This document shows, one piece after another, positions 15,683 through 24,514 of a stretch of DNA of 32,023 nucleotides; position 1 is the stretch's first letter; the number at the start of each line of letters is the position of its first letter. The notes beneath the pieces were generated by a model. That model worked only from the letters and a program-made list of their open reading frames with translations. It ran no database searches and was not told the origin of the DNA. Origin of the DNA: Bradyrhizobium sp. dw_78 (GTDB taxonomy: Bacteria > Pseudomonadota > Alphaproteobacteria > Rhizobiales > Xanthobacteraceae); contig NZ_JAAVUS010000018.1 in assembly GCF_018449525.1 (NCBI RefSeq), forward strand, positions 1 to 32,023, in the 5' to 3' direction. The translations under genes were made by a program, and so were the position numbers.

Positions 15683-17074
15683 TCAGGCCGCTTCGTCGCG
15701 TAATTGGTACCAGCGATAGAGCATCCGCTGTCCGATCCGGCGAAACGGCGCAAAAGCATGTCCGGGCAATGGCGAGGTGAAGATCGGCAAATCCTGGCCG
15801 TTGAAGCTTTGCCCGGCGATCATCTGCGCCATCCGCCGTCCGGCCTGTGCCGAATAGGACACGCCATTGCCGCCATAGCCGAGGGCATAGAATAAATTCT
15901 GTTTCGGATCAGGACGGAAAATCCGCGGCATCATATCGTGGCTGACGTCGACCCATCCCCACCATGAATAATCGATCTCGATGCCGTGGAGCGGCGGAAA
16001 TTTGCGATGCAACCCGTCGACCAGCAGTTGGAAGTGCCTGTCGTTGGCAGCATCGGCGCCGGTGATGGCGCTGCGGCTGCCGATCTGCACGCGGTTATCG
16101 GGAAGCAGGCGATAATAGAAGCGAAGCGTTCGGGTGTCGGTGATGACCTGCCTGGTGCGAAAGCCGGTCGCCTCCAGTTCCGCCGCGGTCAGCGGACGGG
16201 TCACCAGCGAATTGGAGAGGATCGGCATGCACCGATTCTGCAAGACCGGCGTCAATCCCAGCGACGTATAGGCCCCGGTTGCGATAGCTACCGAGCGAGC
16301 CCTGACCGTACCGCCCGGCGCGCGCAGGAAAAACGCGCCGTCGCGCTGCTCGATCTGCTGGACCGGGCTCGCCGGATGCACCCGGGCTCCGAGATCTCTG
16401 GCCATGCGCAGATAGCCGAATGCCAGTTTCGCCGGATGAACGCCGGTACCGAGCGGCTCGTGGACCGCACCGACGGCTTCCGCCTCGTTGACGAAATCGC
16501 GGAGCAGTTCCGCGCGCGGCACGATGCGGGTCGAATAGCCGAAGACGTCGTTGAGAATCTTCGATTCAGCCGCGATCTTGTCCAGATGGCGCTGGCGATG
16601 CGCGATATAGAGATGACCGCCGCGCTGCGGCTCGCAATCGATCGGGCTCGAGCGGACCAGATCTTCGAACGTCTCGAAGCCATCCGTTATTTCCGCGTGC
16701 ATGCGGCGGGCGACGTCGAAACCCCAGCGCCCAATCCATTGCGAGCGGGACAATCGCCCCGAAGCGTTCTGCGCCTGGCCGCCGTTGCGGGTACTGCAAC
16801 CCCATGCGACTTGATTGGCTTCCAGCACGGTGGCCTTGATGCCGAATTCGCGGGCGAGAAAGATAGCGCAGGCCAAGCCGGTATAACCGGAGCCGATGAT
16901 CGCAACGTCGCTGTCAGTGTCGCCGGCGATGGGGCCGTCAGTTTGCGGCGGAACGCCTGCCGTTGCGATCCAGTAGGTTGGCGCATAATCCCGATTCCGC
17001 CCGGGGCTTTCTGAAACCAGCGGATCGTAGTGCGGATCATAGGCGGCGGCCGGCGCGCCCGGGTGCATGTTCAT
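15683..17074 (-). CDS. FAD-dependent amine oxidoreductase (DAO / PuuB-like)
   Basis: A 463-residue flavoprotein of the D-amino-acid-oxidase/GlpO family, closest in style to gamma-glutamylputrescine oxidase and its many paralogues. The dinucleotide motif GSGYTG lies at 61-66 inside DVAIIGSGYTGLACAIFLA, preceded by the YAPTYWIATAG lead typical of PuuB-like proteins. ARSVAIATGAYTS is the second FAD motif, and GYGGNGVSYSAQAGRRMAQ near the C-terminus closes the FAD site. It would oxidise a secondary or primary amine to an imine/aldehyde plus ammonia or amine, passing electrons to oxygen. It starts 15 bases after the SnoaL-like gene, with GAGGAG at the junction, so the two form an operon. The substrate is unknown; a polyamine derivative or the amine released by the nearby amidohydrolase is possible. 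Confidence 0.87.
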   Translation of the reverse strand: MNMHPGAPAAAYDPHYDPLVSESPGRNRDYAPTYWIATAGVPPQTDGPIAGDTDSDVAIIGSGYTGLACAIFLAREFGIKATVLEANQVAWGCSTRNGGQAQNASGRLSRSQWIGRWGFDVARRMHAEITDGFETFEDLVRSSPIDCEPQRGGHLYIAHRQRHLDKIAAESKILNDVFGYSTRIVPRAELLRDFVNEAEAVGAVHEPLGTGVHPAKLAFGYLRMARDLGARVHPASPVQQIEQRDGAFFLRAPGGTVRARSVAIATGAYTSLGLTPVLQNRCMPILSNSLVTRPLTAAELEATGFRTRQVITDTRTLRFYYRLLPDNRVQIGSRSAITGADAANDRHFQLLVDGLHRKFPPLHGIEIDYSWWGWVDVSHDMMPRIFRPDPKQNLFYALGYGGNGVSYSAQAGRRMAQMIAGQSFNGQDLPIFTSPLPGHAFAPFRRIGQRMLYRWYQLRDEAA

Positions 17075-17089
17075 CGCGAAGCGGTCTCC

Positions 17090-17485
17090 TCAGAGCGCCG
17101 CCAGCAGCGGCCGGTCTTTGCGGAACGCGCTCTTGGTGCAGATCTTGCCGTCGCGAAACCCAAAGAGATCGCACCCCTCGGCTTCGATGCGCTGGCCGTC
17201 CTTGGCGGTGGCGCGGAAAATCCACTCTGAAATGCCGCGGTCGCCGAACACTTCGTGACGGGTACACTGCCAACTCACGTCGGGCATGCTGGTCCAGGTA
17301 CCTTCGAACGCCGCGCGAACCGCCTCAGTACCGGATAGCCGCCGCCCGCAGATCTCGGGACCGGCGGCGGTATCGAAGACGATATCGTCGGTCATGCAGG
17401 ACATGACGGCCGCGCCGTCATGGCGGTTGAAAGCATCGAACAGGCTTTGAAGCAGATTTAACCTGATCGCATCGAGAGCGGGCAT
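17090..17485 (-). CDS. SnoaL-like / NTF2-superfamily protein
   Basis: A 131-residue small alpha+beta cone-fold protein. The pattern LFDAFNRHDGAAVMSCMTDDIVFD near the N-terminus, GPEICGRRLSGTEAVRAAFE in the middle and FGFRDGKICTKSAFRKDRP at the end are typical of SnoaL-like proteins. The ATG at 17485 has AGGA about eight bases upstream; a longer open frame reaching 17683 has an atypical cysteine-rich extension and is rejected. It is co-transcribed with the FAD oxidoreductase that follows by 15 bases. Such proteins are small cyclases, isomerases, hydrolases or ligand binders; no catalytic residues can be assigned. It may process or sequester the product of the flavoenzyme. Confidence 0.78.
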   Translation of the reverse strand: MPALDAIRLNLLQSLFDAFNRHDGAAVMSCMTDDIVFDTAAGPEICGRRLSGTEAVRAAFEGTWTSMPDVSWQCTRHEVFGDRGISEWIFRATAKDGQRIEAEGCDLFGFRDGKICTKSAFRKDRPLLAAL

Positions 17486-17666
17486 GTCGGTTTCCTGGGG
17501 CGAGAACGCGGAGCCGTTCCAGTCTGGCTTGGCGGCAGACTGCCACGCGGCAACGGGCGCCCTTAGAACCAGATGGGACGTTCTCTGCGGCCAGAACTGG
17601 CACGACGTCATGGGGTCCGCTGGACCTTTGCTGGCGGCCCGGTTCCGGCATTGTGCGCAAACCCAG

Positions 17667-18455
17667 ATGCAGGATCTCGCCACGACGGTAAATCAATTTG
17701 CCGCGTCAGCTTCGCTGACGCCGGGTATCGTCGTGGCAACGGCGTTTTCGATCCTCGCGGCGGCTTTGCTGCGGGGATTCACCGGCTTCGGCTTCGCGCT
17801 AGCAGCAGTCCCGCTGCTCGGCCTGTTCATGCCGCCCTCGCAATCCGTTCCGATTGCGCTCGGCCTGCAATTTCTTGGCGGCACGGTCGACTTTCCGCGG
17901 GCGTCGAAGGATTGCCATTGGCCGTCGCTGCGATGGCTGATCGCCGGCGCCGTCGCTGGCTCGCCGGCGGGCGCGCTGGTGCTCAGCGTCGTGCCCGCAT
18001 CGGTGGCGCGCATCATGATCGCAGCGCTCACCATTGGCGCCGTGCTGATGCTGAACGGCGGCTTTCGGCTGGCGAAAATTCCGTCGCGGACGATCACGGC
18101 GCTGGTCGGGTTGATCTCCGGCGTTTTCAACGGCCTGGCGGCGATGCCAAGCCCGCCCGTGGTGGTCTATTACACCTCGGGACCGTTCGCCCGCGTGGCC
18201 GCGCGTGCTTCGCTGCTGGTCTTCTTCCTCGCCACTTCAATTGCCGCGCTGGTCAGCGTCGCCCTGGTCGGCCTGCTCGATCAGCGAGCCCTGATTCTGT
18301 CGCTGTTGGGATTGCCGATTATGCTGGCCGGCACCTGGATCGGTGAGCTTGCCTTCCGGCGCGGCAGCGACGCGCTACATCACCAGGTTTCGATCGGAAG
18401 CCTTGGCCTGGTCGCGCTCGGCAGCGCCATCAAGGGAATCAGCGAACTGATGTGA
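17667..18455 (+). CDS. TSUP family (TauE/SafE) membrane transporter
   Basis: A 262-residue polytopic inner-membrane protein with about seven or eight hydrophobic spans and the duplicated family pattern: LLRGFTGFGFALAAVPLL in the first half and GLISGVFNGLAAMPSPPVV in the second. The TauE/SafE family is known for export or uptake of sulfite, sulfoacetate and other small organic anions. The ATG at 17667 begins a normal short N-terminus before the first span; the frame extends upstream to 17484, but that stretch is hydrophilic and atypical. Its Shine-Dalgarno is weak. The gene is divergent from the SnoaL/oxidoreductase pair and ends six bases from the convergent MocR gene. Its cargo could be an acid product of the pathway or a sulfur compound; this is not resolved. 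Confidence 0.85.
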   Translation: MQDLATTVNQFAASASLTPGIVVATAFSILAAALLRGFTGFGFALAAVPLLGLFMPPSQSVPIALGLQFLGGTVDFPRASKDCHWPSLRWLIAGAVAGSPAGALVLSVVPASVARIMIAALTIGAVLMLNGGFRLAKIPSRTITALVGLISGVFNGLAAMPSPPVVVYYTSGPFARVAARASLLVFFLATSIAALVSVALVGLLDQRALILSLLGLPIMLAGTWIGELAFRRGSDALHHQVSIGSLGLVALGSAIKGISELM

Positions 18456-18461
18456 CGGGCA

Positions 18462-19997
18462 TCAGCGTCGCGCGAGAACCGCCCCCAGCTGCTCGATCCC
18501 GGGTTCGATCCGGTCGGTGCGGATCGACGAGAAGCCGAGACGGAAGCAATGCCGGGTTGCGGTCTCGTCCATCGAGAAGACATCGCCGGGCTCGATCACC
18601 ACGCCCTGGGCGCGCGCGGCTTCGGCAAGTTGCGTGGTGTCGGTGCCGGGAGGGCAGGAAATCCAGTAGTTGGTGCTGCCGGCGCCGCGCGACCAGGTGC
18701 AGGCCGGCAGGAACTGCGGCAGCAGCCGATCCAGCAGCTTCGCGCGCTCCAGCAACACCCGGGCCACCTGCTGCAAATGCGAGCGATAATGTCCAAGACC
18801 GACGAACAGCGCCGCGACGCGCTGATTGTTCAGCGGCGGATGACGCAGCATGAGGCGCCGCAGCGCCCGGAGCTCGCGAATGACCGGAGCCGGCGCCACG
18901 ACGTAGCCGAGCCGCAGGCCGGGAGCCAGAGCTTTGGAGAGGCTGCCGACATACAGAACGCTCTGATCTCGGTCGAGGCTCATCAGCGAAGGCAATTCGT
19001 TGCCTTCAGGAATGAGTTCGCTTTCATAATCGTCTTCGATCAGGACGATATCCCGTGCCCTCGCAACCCTGAGAATCTCCATGCGGCGTTCGAGCGGCAT
19101 CGCCACCGCCGTCGGACATTGATGGCTTGCGGTGACATAGGCCAATCCGCAGCGTTCGAACGCCGCGTCGGGAACCAGTCCCTGCCCGTCCATGTGAAGC
19201 GGCACGACGTTTGGCGTCAGCATCCCAAAGATGTTGCGGGCGTCGGGATAGCCGGGATCTTCCATTCCGACATTCGTTGTCGGCAGCACGAACAGTTTCG
19301 CGATCAGGTAAAGCGCATGCTGGGCGCCGATCGTCATCATGATTTCATCCGACCGGGCTCGGATGCCGCGGCGCGGCAGCACCTGCCGTTGCAACTGCTC
19401 GATCAAGGCGGGATCGTCGCCGTCGATCATGTCCCGCGCCCAGTTATTGATTTCCGGAACGCTCAGTGCGGCCCGCGCGCTTTCGCGCCAATTATTGGTC
19501 GGGAACAGGCTCGGGTCGAACTGTCCGAAAATAAACGGATAAGGGTAGCTTTGCCAATCGAGCGGCTTGACGATGTTGCGAAAGCCCGACGGCTGCAACG
19601 CGAAGCGCCCGGCCCAGCGGGTGCTGTGGATTTCGGTGGTCGCCGGGCTATCGCCCTGCGTCCCGATCTGTTTCGGCAGGCCGGCGACGAAATAGCCGCT
19701 GCGCTCGCGCGAAACCAGGAAATTCTGGTCCACCAGTTGCTCATAGGCGATGACGATCGTGTTCCGCGACACCTTGAGAAGAGAAGCAAGGTCGCGGCTT
19801 GACGGCATCCGGACGCCGAGTGGCAGGCGGCCATCCTCGATCGCCGTCACGATCATCTGCCGGATCTGGAGCTGCAGGAAAGAGCCGGCCCGATCCAGGC
19901 CCTGGAACAGGGAGCCCCAGAACAGGAAATCGTTCAGCGGAACGACCGCCGTCCCTCCTGCTGCTTCAGACCGACGCAATGGCGCGAATTTTCCCAT
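18462..19997 (-). CDS. MocR-family transcriptional regulator (second in the window)
   Basis: A 511-residue regulator. An extended N-terminus precedes the GntR winged helix (about residues 36-106, with MPSSRDLASLLKVSRNTIVI), which is joined to an aminotransferase-like domain with IEDDYESE and the PLP lysine Lys355 in LYVGSLSKALAPG. It is of the longer PdxR/GabR-like type, unlike the first MocR in the window. The ATG at 19997 is chosen because the upstream frame (to 20126) runs into the control region and is arginine/proline-rich. The Shine-Dalgarno (AGGT) is weak, so the start could lie further downstream. It is divergent from the YtcJ amidohydrolase gene, with GTATGG boxes in the gap, and is probably the controller of the amidohydrolase/GTPase/Dpp-type operon. 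The effector is presumably an amine or amino acid. Confidence 0.88.
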   Translation of the reverse strand: MGKFAPLRRSEAAGGTAVVPLNDFLFWGSLFQGLDRAGSFLQLQIRQMIVTAIEDGRLPLGVRMPSSRDLASLLKVSRNTIVIAYEQLVDQNFLVSRERSGYFVAGLPKQIGTQGDSPATTEIHSTRWAGRFALQPSGFRNIVKPLDWQSYPYPFIFGQFDPSLFPTNNWRESARAALSVPEINNWARDMIDGDDPALIEQLQRQVLPRRGIRARSDEIMMTIGAQHALYLIAKLFVLPTTNVGMEDPGYPDARNIFGMLTPNVVPLHMDGQGLVPDAAFERCGLAYVTASHQCPTAVAMPLERRMEILRVARARDIVLIEDDYESELIPEGNELPSLMSLDRDQSVLYVGSLSKALAPGLRLGYVVAPAPVIRELRALRRLMLRHPPLNNQRVAALFVGLGHYRSHLQQVARVLLERAKLLDRLLPQFLPACTWSRGAGSTNYWISCPPGTDTTQLAEAARAQGVVIEPGDVFSMDETATRHCFRLGFSSIRTDRIEPGIEQLGAVLARR

Positions 19998-20067
19998 CGA
20001 TAACCTGTGTCCAGCCAGCCGCGGCCGGTTGACCCGCGGCCGCGGAAAAAGTGAAGCAAAAACCGCG

Positions 20068-20123
20068 CCATACGGCATTATTAACGAGGGCTGACGGTAT
20101 GGGCTGGCTCTATTTGTGTATGG
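20068..20123. promoter_or_regulatory. GTATGG boxes between mocR-2 and the amidohydrolase gene
   Basis: The hexamer GTATGG occurs at 20097-20102 and 20118-20123 as direct repeats with start-to-start spacing of 21 bases, and once inverted as CCATAC at 20068-20073. The first and second boxes form an inverted pair. The gap (19998-20189) must contain both divergent promoters. Repeated hexamers with helical-turn spacing are the kind of operator MocR proteins bind. Identified by eye; chance occurrence is not excluded. Confidence 0.45.
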
Positions 20124-20189
20124 CATCTGGCGCTGGTCTGGACTCTCCCGGCGCTTCAGGCTCCAAATATCGAGCTTGGGAGTTCAAAA

Positions 20190-21836
20190 TTGAGCCAGGA
20201 TACCGTCGTCTTTTCGGCCCGCAGGATCGTGACGATGAATCCGTCGCGCCCCTTTGCCAGCCATGTTGCGGTGCGCGACGGACGTATCGTTGCGGTTGGA
20301 AGCCTGACTGAACTTGCGGGGTTCGCCGCGGGCGAGGTCGATCAGCGCTTCAGCGACAAAATCCTACTTCCGGGCTTCGTCGAAGGACACAGCCATATCA
20401 TGGAAGGCATGATGTGGTCGTTGCCTTATGTCGGCGCCGGCGACCGCCGTTCGCCCGACGGAAAACTGGTCGCCGGTGTCCGAGATATCGACGCCATCGT
20501 CGCCAGACTGAAGACAGCCGAGGCGGCCATCGAAGACCCCAACACGCCGTTGTTTGCCTGGGGGTTCGATCCGCTGCATATCGGCGGCCATATGCTGACG
20601 CGGCAGGATCTGGACCGTGTTTCCAAGGCGCGGCCGATCATGGTGATTCACGCCAGCTTCCACATCAGCAACGTCAACAGCATTGTTCTCGAACGCACCG
20701 AATTGCTCCGCGCAACGGATATTTCCGGTGTCGTTGCCGGCGAGGATGGATTGGCCAGCGGCGAGTTGCAGGGGATCGCCGCCCGTTTCCGCGTTTTCCG
20801 TTCGCTCGGCGGCAATCCCCTGTCCGGAAATCTCACGCTGGCCGACGTGTCCCGTTATGCAGCTTCCGCCTGCATCCAGGGCGTGACCACGATCACCGAT
20901 CTGCACAACGACCTCCTCGACCATACGATCGAGCTCTATCAGGCGGCCACCAGGCAGCCGGACTTCGGCGTCCGGCTGGTGCCGGCGCTGGCTTCGGTAT
21001 CGAATCCGCCCGAACAGGCGATCGCAAAGCTCGCCGCCTTGCGTGAAAGCAACAACGACAAGCTGCATTATGGTATCGTCAAGCTCGTGGTCGATGGCTC
21101 GATCCAGGGTTTTACCGCGCGGCTGCGCTGGCCCGGTTATCACAACGGCGCACCGAACGGTCTCTGGTATATCGCGCCGGAGGAATTGCCGCGCATCGTC
21201 GACATCTATCACCGAGCGGGCATTCAGTTGCACATCCACACCAATGGCGATGAGGCGACCGAACTGGCACTCGATGCCATCGAAGCCGCCCAGACGGCCT
21301 GTCCGCAGCCGGATCATCGCCACACCTTGCAACACTGTCAGATGGCCGATACGGCGTTGTTCCGCCGCATGAAGGCGCTGGGCGTCTGCGCCAATCTGTT
21401 CGCCAACCATTTGTATTATTGGGGCGACGCCCACTATGAACTGACCATGGGCCCCGAGCGCGCGGCGCGGCTGGATGCGACCGGAACGGCGCAACGGATC
21501 GGCGTGCCGTTCGCGATCCACTCCGATGCGCCGGTGACGCCGCTCGGGCCGCTGTTCACCGCCTGGTGCGCGGTCAACCGGATCTCGTCGTCAGGCCGAA
21601 CGCTCGGCCGCGAGACCGAAGTGCTGACCGTCGAGCAGGCGCTCGCGGCAATCACGATCGGCGCGGCCTATACCCTGAAGCTCGACGGAATGGTCGGCAG
21701 CATCGAGTGCGGGAAATATGCGGATTTCGCCGTTCTGGAGGACGACCCGTTGGCGGTTGCGCCGGACCGGCTGAAGGATATCGGCGTATGGGGAACGGTG
21801 GTTGGCGGACACGTCAAAAAGGCCCCGAGCGCATGA
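20190..21836 (+). CDS. YtcJ-type metal-dependent amidohydrolase
   Basis: A 548-residue amidohydrolase of the YtcJ / N-substituted formamide deformylase branch. The metal motif GFVEGHSHIMEG has His67 and His69; HIHTNGDEATELALDAIE, HRHTLQHCQM and AIHSDAPVTPLGPL supply later ligands, with the Asp in HSDAP as the usual catalytic residue. The start is a TTG at 20190 with GGGAG eight bases upstream; the first ATG (20235) would cut into the conserved beta-strand ARRIVTMNP. No signal peptide is seen, so it is cytosolic. The stop overlaps the start of a COG0523 GTPase gene, then a peptide-type importer follows, so it probably acts on an imported N-acyl or amide compound. The characterised relative NfdA removes formate from N-substituted formamides. 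Such specificity here is only a suggestion. Confidence 0.88.
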   Translation: MSQDTVVFSARRIVTMNPSRPFASHVAVRDGRIVAVGSLTELAGFAAGEVDQRFSDKILLPGFVEGHSHIMEGMMWSLPYVGAGDRRSPDGKLVAGVRDIDAIVARLKTAEAAIEDPNTPLFAWGFDPLHIGGHMLTRQDLDRVSKARPIMVIHASFHISNVNSIVLERTELLRATDISGVVAGEDGLASGELQGIAARFRVFRSLGGNPLSGNLTLADVSRYAASACIQGVTTITDLHNDLLDHTIELYQAATRQPDFGVRLVPALASVSNPPEQAIAKLAALRESNNDKLHYGIVKLVVDGSIQGFTARLRWPGYHNGAPNGLWYIAPEELPRIVDIYHRAGIQLHIHTNGDEATELALDAIEAAQTACPQPDHRHTLQHCQMADTALFRRMKALGVCANLFANHLYYWGDAHYELTMGPERAARLDATGTAQRIGVPFAIHSDAPVTPLGPLFTAWCAVNRISSSGRTLGRETEVLTVEQALAAITIGAAYTLKLDGMVGSIECGKYADFAVLEDDPLAVAPDRLKDIGVWGTVVGGHVKKAPSA

Positions 21837-22807
21837 CGGCGGCTGCGCCCATTCCGGTGACGGTGATCGGCGGCTTCCTTGGCGCCGGCAAGACGACCTT
21901 TCTCAATCGCCTGCTCGCGGCCGGCACCGCCCGCTATGCGGTGCTGGTCAACGATTTCGGCGAGATCAATGTGGACGCCACTTTGATCGAACGCCACGAC
22001 GGCACCACCCTATCGCTGAGCAATGGCTGCGTCTGCTGCAGCATCGGCTCCGGCTTCCTGGAGACGCTGGGAGGGCTGCTGGACGGTGACGCGCGTTTCG
22101 AACGCATCGTGATCGAAGCGAGCGGCATCGGCGATCCCTGGCGGATCGCTGAAATTGCACTGGTCGAGCCGGCATTGCGGCTTGATGGCGTCATCGTCAT
22201 CGCCGACGTGCGCCGGATAGCCCAGCTTATCGACGATCGCCGCGTCGGCGACACGGTGCGCAATCAATTCGCCAAATGCGACGTGGTGCTGCTGAGCAAG
22301 AGCGATCTCGTCACCGCAGCGGAACTGGACGCCGCCCGGCAGGCCGTGCTGTCGGTCCGGCCGGACGTTCGTATCGAGACGCTTTTGCGGGAGACAATGC
22401 CGGATCTGTCTCTGCTCGCCGGGAGCCGCACATCGTCGCGCTTCCGCGCTGACGGCGTGGCAGACGACGCGCTCGACCATGAAGAGAATTTCCGGCGCTG
22501 GGCCTATCGGCGGGATGGCACGTTCGACCGGGGCCGGCTGGCCGCTGCGATCAAGAAACTCCCGCAGGAACTTTTGAGGCTTAAAGGCACGTGTCGCATC
22601 CGGGGCGAGGCCGCGCCACAAATATTTCAAATGGTGGCCGGGAACTGGTCGTTGTCACCGGCCGGTCGCGACACTAGCGCCGGCGCTGGATCGATCGCGC
22701 TCATGGGCGTCGGCACCCACGACCTGCCGCCCGATGCCGAACTCGAAGCCATTCTCGATGGCGCACTCGCACTTGATGACGCCCTCGCACATCCTGCGCT
22801 CATATGA
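21833..22807 (+). CDS. COG0523 (CobW/P47K-like) G3E GTPase, putative metallochaperone
   Basis: A 324-residue G3E-family GTPase. Walker A GGFLGAGKTT lies at 13-22, the metal-binding CxCC motif (GCVCCS) has Cys66, Cys68 and Cys69, IEASG is the switch region, and LSKSD (about 154-158) replaces the common NKxD base-recognition motif. A C-terminal CobW_C domain (LLRLKGTCRIRGE...FQMVAG) is present. COG0523 proteins use GTP hydrolysis to deliver metals such as Zn, Co or Fe to client enzymes. The ATG overlaps the amidohydrolase stop by ATGA (21833-21836), so the two proteins are made together. That makes the metallo-amidohydrolase the most likely client, though this is inference. There is no histidine-rich stretch for metal storage. 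An 87-base gap follows before the binding-protein gene. Confidence 0.88.
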   Translation: MTAAAPIPVTVIGGFLGAGKTTFLNRLLAAGTARYAVLVNDFGEINVDATLIERHDGTTLSLSNGCVCCSIGSGFLETLGGLLDGDARFERIVIEASGIGDPWRIAEIALVEPALRLDGVIVIADVRRIAQLIDDRRVGDTVRNQFAKCDVVLLSKSDLVTAAELDAARQAVLSVRPDVRIETLLRETMPDLSLLAGSRTSSRFRADGVADDALDHEENFRRWAYRRDGTFDRGRLAAAIKKLPQELLRLKGTCRIRGEAAPQIFQMVAGNWSLSPAGRDTSAGAGSIALMGVGTHDLPPDAELEAILDGALALDDALAHPALI

Positions 22808-22894
22808 GCGCCACGGCACGACTATCCATTTAACTCAATGGCGCCGCAGAAGCGCCAGCCGACCCACAATCAACGACGAAAGCGGGATCTAGCC

Positions 22895-24490
22895 ATGTCG
22901 ATCAGAACATATTTTTTGCTGGGGGCCGTCGGTCTCTTCTCGGTGTTCGCAGCCCCCCATCGCTCCATCGCGCAGACGGCCGGCGCCAATACGCTCGTCA
23001 TCGCCACCACCCAGGTTCCGCGTCACTTCAACGGCGCGGTCCAGTCCGGCCTGGCCACCGCGATGCCGAGCGCACAGATTTTCGCAAGCCCGCTACGGTA
23101 TGATGAAAACTGGAATCCGCAACCCTATCTCGCGCAATCCTGGGAAGTGGCGCCCGACGGCTTGTCCGTCACCCTGCATCTGGTCAAGAACGCCCTGTTC
23201 CATGACGGCCAGCCGGTGACATCGGAGGACGTCGCGTTCTCGGTCATGGCGATCAAGGCCAATCATCCGTTCCAGACCATGCTCGAGGCGGTCGACAAGG
23301 TCGATACGCCCGATCCGTTCACGGCTATCATCCGCCTGTCGCATCCCAATCCCGCCCTGTTGCTGGCGATGTCACCGGCCCTGATGCCGATCCTGCCCAA
23401 GCATGTGTACGGCGATGGTCAGGACCTGAAGACCCATCCGGCAAATCTGAAACCGGTCGGGTCCGGGCCGTTCAAGCTGACGGAATACAAGCAGGGTGAA
23501 TATTACACGCTCGAAAAATTCGACAAGTTCTTCATCCCTGGCCGGCCCAAGCTGGACAAGATCGTGGTTCGGATCGTGTCCGACCAGAACGCCGCGCTGG
23601 TGTCGCTGGAGCGCGGCGATGTGAACGCGCTGCCGTTCGTCACCGGCGTGCGCGATATCGAAAGGCTGGAAAAGGCGCCGAACATCTTCGTCACCAATAA
23701 AGGTTTTGCAGGCGTCGGACCGCTCAACTGGCTGGCTTTCAATACCAGGAAAAAGCCGCTCGACGACGTGCGCGTCCGCCAGGCCATCGCCTATACGGCC
23801 AACCGCGACTTCATCGTCAGCAAGCTGATGGGCGGCAAGGCTGTGCCTGCTACCGGTCCGATCGCGCCGGGATCGCCGCTCGACGAGAATGACGTCGAGA
23901 CCTATAAGGTCGATTACGTCAAGGCGGCCGCGCTGCTGGATGCCGCCGGCTATCCGAAGGGCGGCGATGGCTCGCGTTTCTCGCTGACGATCGATTACCT
24001 GCCGGGCGCCGACGAGCAGCAACGCAACGTCGCCGAATATCTGCGGTCGCAGTTGAAGCGGGTCGGCATCAATCTTGAAGTCCGCGCCGCGCCTGATTTC
24101 CCGACCTGGGCGCAACGCGTATCCAACTATGATTTCGATCTGACGATGGACACCGTGTTCAACTGGGGCGATCCGGTGATCGGCGTCAACAGGACCTATC
24201 TCAGCTCGAACATCCGCAAGGGCATCATCTGGTCCAACACCCAGCAATATAGCAATCCCAAGGTTGACGAATTGCTGCAGGCCGCCGCCGTCGAGACCTC
24301 GCCCGAGAAGCGCAAGGCGCTCTACTCGGAGTTCCAGAAGATCGTGGTGGCGGATGTGCCGATCTATTTCATCAATGCCACGCCCTATTATAACGCCTTC
24401 AGCAAGGGACTGGCGGGGCTTCCGACTTCCATCTGGGGCGTGATGTCGCCGCTCGATGAAGTGTATTGGGAAACGCCGCCCAAGACTTGA
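22895..24490 (+). CDS. ABC transporter substrate-binding protein, peptide/nickel (DppA, family 5) type
   Basis: A 531-residue family 5 solute-binding protein. A Sec signal peptide is present: MSIRTYFLLGAVGLFSVFAA with likely cleavage near SIAQ-TAG. The mature protein shows LVIATTQVPRHFN, the family signature region YDENWNPQPYLAQSWEVAPD with VTLHLVKNALFHDGQPVTSEDV, and PVGSGPFKLTEYKQGEYY. The ATG at 22895 is chosen because the 19 residues reaching back to 22838 are hydrophilic and would precede the signal peptide. It lies 87 bases after the GTPase gene and heads a full importer set in standard order. Family 5 proteins bind peptides, amino acid derivatives, opines, glutathione or metal chelates. 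The ligand is unknown but is presumably the substrate of the upstream amidohydrolase. Confidence 0.92.
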   Translation: MSIRTYFLLGAVGLFSVFAAPHRSIAQTAGANTLVIATTQVPRHFNGAVQSGLATAMPSAQIFASPLRYDENWNPQPYLAQSWEVAPDGLSVTLHLVKNALFHDGQPVTSEDVAFSVMAIKANHPFQTMLEAVDKVDTPDPFTAIIRLSHPNPALLLAMSPALMPILPKHVYGDGQDLKTHPANLKPVGSGPFKLTEYKQGEYYTLEKFDKFFIPGRPKLDKIVVRIVSDQNAALVSLERGDVNALPFVTGVRDIERLEKAPNIFVTNKGFAGVGPLNWLAFNTRKKPLDDVRVRQAIAYTANRDFIVSKLMGGKAVPATGPIAPGSPLDENDVETYKVDYVKAAALLDAAGYPKGGDGSRFSLTIDYLPGADEQQRNVAEYLRSQLKRVGINLEVRAAPDFPTWAQRVSNYDFDLTMDTVFNWGDPVIGVNRTYLSSNIRKGIIWSNTQQYSNPKVDELLQAAAVETSPEKRKALYSEFQKIVVADVPIYFINATPYYNAFSKGLAGLPTSIWGVMSPLDEVYWETPPKT

Positions 24491-24514
24491 GGATTGGACA
24501 AGGTCGCTCTCGTC

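Noticed and set aside
15346..15780. A 144-codon plus-strand frame in the gap before the FAD oxidoreductase gene
   Set aside because: It runs into the 3' end of the conserved oxidoreductase gene on the other strand, lacks a ribosome binding site and matches no family.
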